Shown: positions 1 through 5,750 of the stretch, in pieces
How positions within the stretch are numbered: position 1 is the first letter of the stretch
How the letters are laid out: each line of letters begins with the position of its first letter
Source of the DNA: an uncultured Ignavibacteriales bacterium
GTDB lineage: Bacteria; Bacteroidota; Ignavibacteria; Ignavibacteriales; Ignavibacteriaceae
Assembly (NCBI GenBank): GCA_913053915.1
Contig: CAJXGP010000161.1
Span: 1 to 5,750, forward strand
Direction of reading: 5' to 3'
Length of the DNA stretch: 5,750 nucleotides
Program-made: the position numbers and the translations under genes
The notes under the pieces: generated by a model
Database searches by the model: none
What the model was told of the DNA's origin: nothing
Seen by the model: only the letters and a program-made list of their open reading frames with translations

Positions 1-1
1 G

Positions 2-514
2 GCGGCACATGTAATCTTCGGCAATAGAGGTGCGGACCTTATATCGATAGCTGTAATTATCTCAACTTTCGGTGCACTAAACGGGAGCATTCTTGCAACG
101 GCACGTGTCCCATTTGCGATGGCTCGCGATAAATTGTTCTTCAAGAAATTAGAAAAAATTCATCCGAGATATGGAACTCCTCATATATCTTTGCTGGTAC
201 AGGGACTCTGGTCATGCATACTGGTTCTTTCAGGTTCTTTCGATACTATTACAAATTATGTAATTTTTGCAGCATGGTTGTTTTATGGACTCGGCACTTT
301 CGGAGTATTTGTATTAAGGAAAAAAATGCCTGATACTTATCGACCATATAAGGTTTGGGGATATCCGTATCTTCCGGCTATTTTCGTTATCTTTTCATTT
401 CTATTTTTGGCTAATACCTTGATTTCAGATACTAAAGATGCTGCAATGGGATTAATTTTGATATTACTTGGTCTTCCTATTTATTTCTTTTGGAAATATA
501 AGACAAAGTCGTAA
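2..514 (+). CDS. Amino acid permease, APC superfamily, C-terminal part (5' end outside window)
   Basis: This is the C-terminal 170 residues of an integral inner-membrane amino acid transporter of the APC superfamily, most like the LAT/SteT-type exchangers. The frame is open to the left edge, so the Met codon at 119 is internal and not the start. Seen in the sequence: a hydrophobic segment running into the family signature GALNGSILATARVPFAMARD (about codons 26-43 of the visible part). Next comes a basic cytoplasmic loop (FFKKLEKIHPRYGTP), then four further hydrophobic segments: ISLLVQGLWSCILVLSG, NYVIFAAWLFYGLGTFGVFV, YPYLPAIFVIFSFLFLA and MGLILILLGLPIYFFW. This fits TM8 to TM12 of the usual 12-TM fold. 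The RPYKVWGYP motif before the penultimate helix is typical of this family. The protein ends with a short basic tail and TAA. The substrate cannot be read from this part. Similarity to the family is clear; the subfamily is inference. Confidence 0.92.
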   Translation, partial: AAHVIFGNRGADLISIAVIISTFGALNGSILATARVPFAMARDKLFFKKLEKIHPRYGTPHISLLVQGLWSCILVLSGSFDTITNYVIFAAWLFYGLGTFGVFVLRKKMPDTYRPYKVWGYPYLPAIFVIFSFLFLANTLISDTKDAAMGLILILLGLPIYFFWKYKTKS

Positions 515-611
515 TATCTCTACCGGAAATAATTAGTGTCTGTCTCTAAAGTCTCAAAAGAAGAATATAATAATAATTCAGTGAGTGAAGAAAAGATGGA
601 AAAAATAAATC

Positions 612-718
612 AAAACTCATCCCCTGCCTTCTCTTAAAAAGAGAAAGGGCTATAACGAGCTGCTTTGCAGCTTTTTAAAAGTCCATCTCCTGAAAGAGAG
701 GGATTTAGGGTGAGTTTT
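612..718. repeat. Imperfect inverted-repeat element (REP/MITE-like) with hairpins in each arm
   Basis: The outer ends AAAACTCA (612-619) and TGAGTTTT (711-718) are perfect inverted copies. They continue as CCC (621-623) against GGG (708-710) after a one-base bulge. The two arms are diverged inverted copies of each other: the left reads AAAACTCATCCCCTGCC then TTCTCTT, and the right, on the other strand, reads AAAACTCACCCTAAATCC then CTCTCTT. Each arm has its own small hairpin: TTCTCTT/AAGAGAA at 629-635 and 639-645, and TCTC/GAGA around 686-699. A third perfect hairpin sits between them (658-672). The whole could fold as a three-armed structure. No transposase is present, so a non-autonomous mobile or REP-type repeat is the best reading. 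Similar pyrimidine-rich repeats are, from memory, common in Bacteroidota and Ignavibacteria genomes. Whether it is repeated elsewhere cannot be seen here. Confidence 0.65.
657..676 (+). terminator. Candidate intrinsic terminator at centre of the repeat element
   Basis: AGCTGC (658-663) and GCAGCT (667-672) form a perfect six-pair, G+C-richer stem with a TTT loop. A T tract follows at 672-676, its first T being in the stem. It lies about 145 bp after the permease stop and on the right strand to end that transcript before polA. The stem is short and the T tract modest, and the hairpin may simply be structural core of the repeat, so termination is inferred. Confidence 0.4.
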
Positions 719-800
719 TTAGCTTCCATTCACACTCTTTGAGTTCATTATCAAACTGTGTAGTTGGAACAAATAATATTTTTATGAACCAAAGTTTATA

Positions 801-829
801 TCAACATATTCTAGAAAGAGTTTTATAAT
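801..829 (+). promoter_or_regulatory. Possible sigma-70-type promoter for polA
   Basis: A perfect TATAAT (824-829) stands 17 bp after TCAACA (801-806), which matches four of six bases of the TTGACA consensus. It would start transcription about 85 bases upstream of the polA ATG. In sequence this AT-rich such matches arise by chance, and Bacteroidota-type promoters differ from this consensus, so this is only a candidate. Confidence 0.25.
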
Positions 830-903
830 CGATTTAAGAGATAATTTTTTAATGAAAATTTTGAAATAACGGAAATACATTTAGTTGGAATGAACTTAAT
901 TAT

Positions 904-910
904 AAAAGGA
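904..910 (+). promoter_or_regulatory. Weak ribosome-binding site of polA
   Basis: AAAAGGA lies 10 bases before ATG 921, slightly further than ideal. An in-frame TAG at 915-917 closes the reading frame just upstream, so ATG 921 is the first possible ATG start of polA regardless of how strong this site is. Confidence 0.4.
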
Positions 911-920
911 ATTTTAGGCA

Positions 921-3689
921 ATGGAAAAGAAAAAGTTTATTGTTATTGATGCAATGTCGCTTGCTTATAAAGCGTACTTTGCATTTATAAATCGTCCATT
1001 AGCAACAAGAAAAGGAGAACCCACATCGGCGATTTACGGTTTTATGACTCAGCTATTGAAAATTCTTGAGGATAATAAACCCGGATATATCTCGGTAGCT
1101 TTTGATTCAAAAGAAAAAACTTTCAGACATGAAAAATATAAAGGATATAAATCTTCAAGAGCAAAGATTCCGGATGATTTAATACCACAAATTGATAGGA
1201 TTAAACAAATTATCGAAATTTTTAAGATACCGATTTATATTCTTCCGAGATATGAAGCCGACGATATAATAGGCACTGTTGTCAAAAAAGCAGAGAAAGA
1301 AGGCTTGGAATCTTTTATAATTACGCCTGATAAAGATTATAACCAATTAGTAACGGAAAAAACAAAAATAATAAAACCCGGTAAGTCGGTTGAAGATTTG
1401 GCAATAATCGATTTGGGTAAAGTGAAAGAAGAATTTGGTTTTGAACCGCCGCAAATGATTGATTATCTGGCTTTGATAGGTGATAAATCTGATGATATAC
1501 CCGGTGTTGTAGGTATTGGTCCCAAAAATGCATTGCCATTAATACATAAATATAGCTCGATTGAAAATTTATATGCACATATTGATGATATTGAAAAAAA
1601 AGGTTTGAAGGAAAAATTACTTATCGGGAAAGAGAATGCATTCCTTTCCAAAGAATTAGCTACGATATATTGCGAAGTGCCTCTGGATTTTAATTTTGAA
1701 AAGGCGAAGTTTACGCAGCCCGATTTTGATCAATTAAAATCTATTTTCCTCGAGCTTGAATTCAAAAATCTTTTCCACAGAACGCTTAGCATTTATGACC
1801 AATCCGGTACCGTTGCGGGAATCGGAAATGAAACTCCCGAAGATATAATCGAATTTGACAGTAAAAAAGTAAATTATCAATTAATTGTTACCTCAACCGA
1901 TGCTAAAGCTCTATCAGAAAAATTAAATAAAATCGAACTATTTGTTTTTGATACCGAAACGGATGGTTTGAACCCGTTCACGTTGAAACCGGCAGGTGTT
2001 TCATTTTCAACAAAAATCAAAGAAGGATACTTTGTACCTATTAATCCGTACAAAAATCAAAACGATCTTTTTTCCAAAAATTTATCGGATAGATTGAGTA
2101 TGGAAGAATTCAAATCTATATTCAAACCTGTGTTTGAAAATAAAAAGATTAAAAAAGTATGCCAAAATGGTAAATTTGATATCGCAGTTCTTCGAAGCCA
2201 CGGTATTGAAGTAAATAATTTTTATTTTGATACGATGCTTGCCAGTTATGTAATTGACCCTGACCAAAAACACGGAATGGATAATCTTTCAATGAAGTAT
2301 TTGAAATATAAACCAATACCCTTGACAGAATTAATCGGTCTGAAGAAAGATCCTTCTAAAATTTTTGATGTTGATCTTAATAAATTATCTCACTATTCCG
2401 CAGAAGATGCAGATATCACTTACCGGCTATTCGAAATACTTGACAAAGAACTTAAAAAAGACCACTTAACTCAAGTTGCATATAAAATTGAATTCCCTCT
2501 TGTAAAAGTATTGGAAGATATGGAAAGAGAGGGAGTAAATGTAGATAAACAAGCTTTTAACGATTTAAGCAAAGACCTGGCAATACTTTTAAATAATTAT
2601 ACAAAAGAAATTTATTCACTTGCCGGCGAAGAATTTAATATAAATTCACCACAACAGATGCAAAAAATACTTTTCGATAAACTTCGGTTAACAACAGGCA
2701 AAAAAACAAAAACCGGCTATTCTACCGATGCAAGATCATTGGAGGCGTTAAAAGGTGAACACGAAATAATAGATGTAATACTTAATTACCGTCAGGTTAC
2801 TAAATTAAAATCTACTTATGCCGATGCACTACCAAACATAATCAATCCGAAAACTCACAGAATACATACTAGTTTCAATCAAACTGCGGTTTCTACCGGC
2901 AGATTATCCAGCAACGGTCCGAATCTTCAAAACATACCTATTCGTACTGAATTGGGAAAGGAAATCAGAAAAGCTTTTGTAGCAAGAAATAAAGATTATG
3001 TTTTGTTAAGTGCGGATTATAGCCAAATTGAACTTAGAATCTTAGCCAGTATTTGTGGTGACGAGGGATTGACAAATGCATTCAAAAACGGTGAAGATAT
3101 ACATCGTAGTACGGCAGCTCTGGTTTTCATGGTTTCTCCTGAAGAAGTTACACCCGAAATGAGAAGAAAAGCAAAAGAGGTTAATTTCGGAATCCTTTAT
3201 GGAATCGGACCTTTCGGGTTAAAAACCAGGCTGGGCGTAACCCAAACTCATGCAAAAGAGATTATTGAAACTTACTTTAATACTTTCAAAAAAGTAAGAA
3301 AATACATGGAAGACTCCGTTAAAATTGCCCGTAATAAAGGATACGCCGAAACTTTAATGGGGCGAAGAAGATTCCTTAAAAATATAAACAGCAATAATCG
3401 GGTTGTCAGGCAATTTGAAGAAAGAGTCGCCATAAATATGCCGATTCAAGGAACTGCCGCCGATATGATAAAAATTGCAATGATAAATATCTTGAATGAA
3501 CTTACAAAGAGAAAAACAAAAACGAAAATGGTTCTACAAGTTCATGACGAATTATTGTTCGATGCTCACAAAGATGAAGTTAACGAGATTAAACTACTTG
3601 TTATAAATTTAATGGAAAACGCCCTACCTATGAATGTACCGATTAAAGTGGAAACAGGCATCGGCAAAAATTGGTTGGATGCTCATTGA
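921..3689 (+). CDS. polA: DNA polymerase I (5' nuclease, 3'-5' proofreading exonuclease and polymerase)
   Basis: Family A DNA polymerase, 922 aa (E. coli Pol I is 928), which acts in Okazaki-fragment maturation and gap-filling repair. An in-frame TAG at 915-917 fixes the start. Residues 1 to about 290 are the 5' nuclease: D10, D62, YEADD (111-115), TPDKD (135-139) and GDKSDDIPG (187-195), followed by the helix-hairpin-helix segment GVVGIGPKNA. Residues about 320-515 are the proofreading domain with every catalytic acid present: D344 and E346 (FDTETDG), D420 (NGKFD), and Y492 with D496 (YSAED). The rest is the polymerase: STGRLSS with R661; motif A DYSQIELR from D699; motif B with R748, K752, F756 and Y760 (E. 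coli R754, K758, F762, Y766); and motif C HDE at 875-877. F756 is the Phe that normally discriminates against dideoxynucleotides. The gene is intact and ordinary, and appears monocistronic, with long spacers on both sides. Confidence 0.99.
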   Translation: MEKKKFIVIDAMSLAYKAYFAFINRPLATRKGEPTSAIYGFMTQLLKILEDNKPGYISVAFDSKEKTFRHEKYKGYKSSRAKIPDDLIPQIDRIKQIIEIFKIPIYILPRYEADDIIGTVVKKAEKEGLESFIITPDKDYNQLVTEKTKIIKPGKSVEDLAIIDLGKVKEEFGFEPPQMIDYLALIGDKSDDIPGVVGIGPKNALPLIHKYSSIENLYAHIDDIEKKGLKEKLLIGKENAFLSKELATIYCEVPLDFNFEKAKFTQPDFDQLKSIFLELEFKNLFHRTLSIYDQSGTVAGIGNETPEDIIEFDSKKVNYQLIVTSTDAKALSEKLNKIELFVFDTETDGLNPFTLKPAGVSFSTKIKEGYFVPINPYKNQNDLFSKNLSDRLSMEEFKSIFKPVFENKKIKKVCQNGKFDIAVLRSHGIEVNNFYFDTMLASYVIDPDQKHGMDNLSMKYLKYKPIPLTELIGLKKDPSKIFDVDLNKLSHYSAEDADITYRLFEILDKELKKDHLTQVAYKIEFPLVKVLEDMEREGVNVDKQAFNDLSKDLAILLNNYTKEIYSLAGEEFNINSPQQMQKILFDKLRLTTGKKTKTGYSTDARSLEALKGEHEIIDVILNYRQVTKLKSTYADALPNIINPKTHRIHTSFNQTAVSTGRLSSNGPNLQNIPIRTELGKEIRKAFVARNKDYVLLSADYSQIELRILASICGDEGLTNAFKNGEDIHRSTAALVFMVSPEEVTPEMRRKAKEVNFGILYGIGPFGLKTRLGVTQTHAKEIIETYFNTFKKVRKYMEDSVKIARNKGYAETLMGRRRFLKNINSNNRVVRQFEERVAINMPIQGTAADMIKIAMINILNELTKRKTKTKMVLQVHDELLFDAHKDEVNEIKLLVINLMENALPMNVPIKVETGIGKNWLDAH

Positions 3690-3739
3690 AACGCATTTAA
3701 ATTATAATTATTGTTTCTTTCATTATTTCATTATCTTTT

Positions 3740-3766
3740 ATTATGAATGGTAATGTTTTTCATAAT
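3740..3766 (+). terminator. Weak AT-rich hairpin after polA, possible terminator
   Basis: ATTATGAA (3740-3747) and TTCATAAT (3759-3766) form an eight-pair stem with an 11-base loop. It lies 50 bp after the polA stop and is followed by T-rich sequence (ACTTTTTAATTTCCTTTTC). The stem has only one G-C pair, so it is a poor terminator on its own and may be chance in such AT-rich DNA. Confidence 0.25.
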
Positions 3767-3796
3767 TTATACTTTTTAATTTCCTTTTCTATTTCT

Positions 3797-3825
3797 TTTA
3801 AATACTATTCGTTTTGAACTATAAT
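3797..3825 (+). promoter_or_regulatory. Possible promoter for the glycosyltransferase pair
   Basis: TATAAT (3820-3825) lies 17 bp after TTTAAA (3797-3802, four of six matches to TTGACA) and 33 bp before the first glycosyltransferase ATG. The spacer from polA is 169 bp, enough for an independent promoter. The sequence is very AT-rich, so the match carries little weight. Confidence 0.2.
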
Positions 3826-3858
3826 TGATTCGGAATAAATATTTAATGTGAACTTAAA

Positions 3859-4893
3859 ATGAATTTTGATAAAAATAAAATTAAGAAAATTCTATGCATT
3901 AAACCAAGAGGAATTGGAGATATAATACTTTCAACAATTATTTTAGAAAATTTACACTCTCATTTTCCCGGTGTTAAAATTGATTATTTAACAGAAACTT
4001 TTGCAAAAGACTCACTGCAAAATAACCCACTTGTTGACAAAACCTTAACGATGCGGAATAAAGAATTTCCTTTGAAAGTTGCACTTCGAATAAGAAAGGA
4101 AAAATATGATTTGATAATTGATTTATGGTGTAATCCACGGTCTGCTCAAATTACTTTTCTATCCGGCGTTAAATATAGAATTGGATTTGCTTATCGTGGA
4201 AGAAAATGGGCATACAATCTTCCTGCAACTTCCGGTCGCGGGAATTATCATTCTGCCGAGCATAACCTGGAATTACTGAAATCATTGAATGTCCCAATCA
4301 TCTCCAAAAAGATTCATTTCTATCTTAATGAAGAGGATAACAAATTCGGCAAAGAATTTGTTGAAAGTAAATTTTCGAAAGGAACATTTATTTTTGGAAT
4401 AATTCCATCCGGAGGTTGGAAATCCAAAAGATGTGATGCTGAAAAATGGGTTGAAATATGTAAAATAATTCTTCAAAAATATTCCGTTAAATTTTTAATC
4501 CTTTGGGGACCCGGTGATGAAAATGATGCTACTTTTATTAAACAAAAATTTCCTAAATATACCGAACTTGCACCTACTACAAGCATAGGACAATTAGCCG
4601 GGATAATAAATAATTGTAATTTTATATTAGCTAACGATTCGGGTCCAATGCATATATCGGTTGTATTACATAAACCTACATTGGGTATATTTGGGCCTAC
4701 GGATCCTGCAAAACATGGTCCATATTCAGAAACTTCAAGTTATATAATTAAAGAAGATTTGTTTTGTATCAAATGTAATCTCCGGGAGTGTAAATATAAT
4801 CATGAATGTTTTTTCCAACTTTCCAATGAAAATATACTGCAAAAAATTAACGATTTAATTTTAAAAAATGGAATATCAATACCTGAATTATGA
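3859..4893 (+). CDS. Glycosyltransferase family 9 protein (ADP-heptose:LPS heptosyltransferase-like)
   Basis: A 344-aa, full-length GT-B glycosyltransferase of family GT9, probably moving a heptose or related sugar from a nucleotide donor onto lipopolysaccharide core or another envelope glycan at the cytoplasmic face of the inner membrane. The N-terminal Rossmann half begins with KKILCIKPRGIGDIILST, where D21 of the GIGD motif is the conserved acidic residue of the family, and contains YDLIIDLWCNPRSAQ. The C-terminal half has PSGGWKSKR (183-191), the donor-site signature NDSGPMH (259-265) and IFGPTDPAKHGPY (277-289). A cysteine cluster CX2CX4CX5C (C303, C306, C311, C317) follows near the end, as I recall in many GT9 proteins. 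TAA at 3844-3846 closes the frame upstream, so ATG 3859 is the first ATG. There is no clear Shine-Dalgarno, as is common in Bacteroidota-like genomes. The stop overlaps the next gene's start. The precise sugar and acceptor are unknown, so no gene symbol is given. Confidence 0.93.
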   Translation: MNFDKNKIKKILCIKPRGIGDIILSTIILENLHSHFPGVKIDYLTETFAKDSLQNNPLVDKTLTMRNKEFPLKVALRIRKEKYDLIIDLWCNPRSAQITFLSGVKYRIGFAYRGRKWAYNLPATSGRGNYHSAEHNLELLKSLNVPIISKKIHFYLNEEDNKFGKEFVESKFSKGTFIFGIIPSGGWKSKRCDAEKWVEICKIILQKYSVKFLILWGPGDENDATFIKQKFPKYTELAPTTSIGQLAGIINNCNFILANDSGPMHISVVLHKPTLGIFGPTDPAKHGPYSETSSYIIKEDLFCIKCNLRECKYNHECFFQLSNENILQKINDLILKNGISIPEL

Positions 4894-5693
4894 AAAAGTT
4901 TGAATTTTTTTTGAAAAATATCCTTCTTAGAATTTTGCTGATTATTTCCTCATTATTCGGCAAAAAACAAAACAATAACGAAGTGTTTTCGAAGATATTA
5001 TTCATCAGATTAAATAAAATAGGAGATGCCTTAGTTACTACTCCCCTGCTTCACCGGATTAAGCAAAATCTTAACTGTAAATCATATATTTTGGCTGATA
5101 AGAAAAACCGCATTGTTTACGATAATAATCCTGATATAGATCGTATAATAATTTTCAATAAGGGAATTAAAGGATTTCTCGAAGTAATCAGATACATTAA
5201 AAAGGAAGGCATTCAAACTGTTGTGGATCTACACGATGATGTTTCAACTACTGTTAGTTTCTTAATTGCTTTAAGCGGTGTAAAAAATAAATTCGGATTG
5301 GAAAAAGAAAATAAAACAATTTATACTAAAACAGTCGGACGATTAGACCCCGCCAATTCTCATGTTGTTGTGAGATTGCTGGAAATATTAAAGTTATTTG
5401 ATATCGAACCGGATTCGAATGATGCAAAAATTTATTTCACCATCGATGCAGCAGACAAGAAAATTGCAAATAATTTTATTCACAAGAACTTTGCAAAAAA
5501 TAAAAAGATAATAGGAGTAAACATATCTTCCGGGAGCAAAGCAAGATTTTGGGGTATATCAAGATTTCGTAAATTATTAGAGTATCTCCAAAAATATGAT
5601 GTCAATCTTTTGCTGTTGTCTTCACCTGAAGATGTCAAGCTTGCAGAAGAGATATCAAACGGGACAATTAAAATATTTTTTTCTAAACAATAA
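4890..5693 (+). CDS. Second GT9 glycosyltransferase, C-terminally truncated, membrane-associated
   Basis: A 267-aa GT9-type protein, divergent from its neighbour. ATG 4890 overlaps the preceding TGA as ATGA, with no Shine-Dalgarno, implying translational coupling. Residues 6-23 form a hydrophobic segment (FFLKNILLRILLIISSLF) followed by a basic stretch, which suggests an N-terminal membrane-associating helix ahead of the catalytic fold. The Rossmann half starts at about residue 34: SKILFIRLNKIGDALVTTPL with D46 in the IGD motif, then VVDLHDDVSTT (111-121) and LIALSGVKNKFG. The C-terminal half begins with GVNISSGSKARFWG (209-222), the counterpart of the usual P(G)xSWxSKRW segment. The protein then stops at TAA 5691-5693, shortly after SSPEDVKLAEEI. 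It therefore lacks the D/N-(S/T)-G-x-x-H donor-binding motif and GPT segment that family members carry in the last 80-100 residues. It may be a decayed gene, a sequencing or natural frameshift, or a genuine short variant. Family membership is firm; activity is doubtful. Confidence 0.85.
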   Translation: MKKFEFFLKNILLRILLIISSLFGKKQNNNEVFSKILFIRLNKIGDALVTTPLLHRIKQNLNCKSYILADKKNRIVYDNNPDIDRIIIFNKGIKGFLEVIRYIKKEGIQTVVDLHDDVSTTVSFLIALSGVKNKFGLEKENKTIYTKTVGRLDPANSHVVVRLLEILKLFDIEPDSNDAKIYFTIDAADKKIANNFIHKNFAKNKKIIGVNISSGSKARFWGISRFRKLLEYLQKYDVNLLLLSSPEDVKLAEEISNGTIKIFFSKQ

Positions 5694-5750
5694 TTTAATA
5701 ATTCTTGCTTTTTCATTTTTAAATATAATTTAAATTAGATTCAATAATTT

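Larger units (their letters stand above)
515..920. other. Gene-free spacer between permease and polA
   Basis: This 406-bp stretch has no convincing coding region on either strand. From left to right it holds about 97 bp of undistinguished AT-rich sequence after the permease stop, then the inverted-repeat element at 612-718 with its central hairpin. About 200 bp of AT-rich leader follows, with a possible promoter at 801-829 and a purine-rich ribosome-binding region at 904-910 before the polA ATG. The short open stretch from GTG 536 to TAA 637 runs into the repeat and has no recognisable protein features. Confidence 0.7.

Noticed and set aside
536..637. Short open stretch from GTG 536 to TAA 637 (33 codons)
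   Set aside because: It has no ribosome-binding site and no recognisable motif, and it ends inside the inverted repeat. It is more likely chance than a small gene or gene remnant.
761..890. Nine-base direct repeat TAGTTGGAA at 761-769 and 882-890 in the polA leader
   Set aside because: A single pair of 9-mers within a few hundred AT-rich bases is not beyond chance. The spacing is irregular and no operator-like symmetry surrounds them.
1482..1506. SDDIPG instead of the usual SDNIPG in the polA 5' nuclease domain
   Set aside because: The catalytic aspartates D188 and D191 are kept, and an Asn to Asp change here is a conservative variation. It does not indicate loss of activity.
1321..1651. 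Minus-strand open frames opposite polA (also 2082-2273, 4282-4476 and 5480-5716)
   Set aside because: They lie antisense to well-supported genes, have low-complexity compositions and no family motifs. They are shadows of the + strand coding sequence.
921..4893. Functional link between polA and the neighbouring glycosyltransferases
   Set aside because: A 169-bp spacer with a possible hairpin and promoter separates them, and the roles are unrelated. Adjacency alone is not evidence of a system.
5694..5750. TATAAT at 5724-5729 as a promoter for a gene beyond the window
   Set aside because: The nearest -35-like sequence (TTGCTT, 5705-5710) is only 13 bp away, and the region is nearly all A and T, so the match has no weight.

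Overview
The window is AT-rich (about one third G+C by eye). It carries four protein-coding genes, all on the + strand, with AT-rich spacers and weak or absent Shine-Dalgarno sequences. The style of the DNA polymerase I protein, the heptosyltransferase-type glycosyltransferases (typical of Gram-negative envelopes) and a 'CTCACCCTAAATCCCTCTC'-type inverted repeat all suggest an AT-rich member of the Bacteroidota/Chlorobiota/Ignavibacteriota group. That placement is inference from sequence feel, not from a marker-gene search.

Layout. Bases 2-514 are the C-terminal part of an APC-superfamily amino acid permease whose start lies left of the window. Bases 515-920 are a 406-bp gene-free spacer. It holds a 107-bp imperfect inverted-repeat element (612-718) with a terminator-like hairpin at its centre, followed by a possible promoter for the next gene. 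Bases 921-3689 are a complete polA (DNA polymerase I, 922 aa) with all three active sites intact. Bases 3690-3858 are a short AT-rich spacer with a weak hairpin and a possible promoter. Bases 3859-4893 are a full-length glycosyltransferase family 9 (ADP-heptose:LPS heptosyltransferase-like) gene. Bases 4890-5693 are a second, divergent family 9 gene that overlaps the first by 4 bp (ATGA) and stops before the conserved C-terminal sugar-nucleotide-binding part. The last 57 bases look non-coding.

How the genes relate. The permease and polA look like independent housekeeping units separated by the repeat element. The two glycosyltransferases form a translationally coupled pair, probably for building the lipopolysaccharide core or another surface glycan; they have no evident functional link to polA. 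I see no CRISPR array, transposase gene, toxin-antitoxin pair, tRNA or rRNA, and nothing that amounts to an undescribed system. The points most worth a second look are the inverted-repeat element and the C-terminally truncated second glycosyltransferase.
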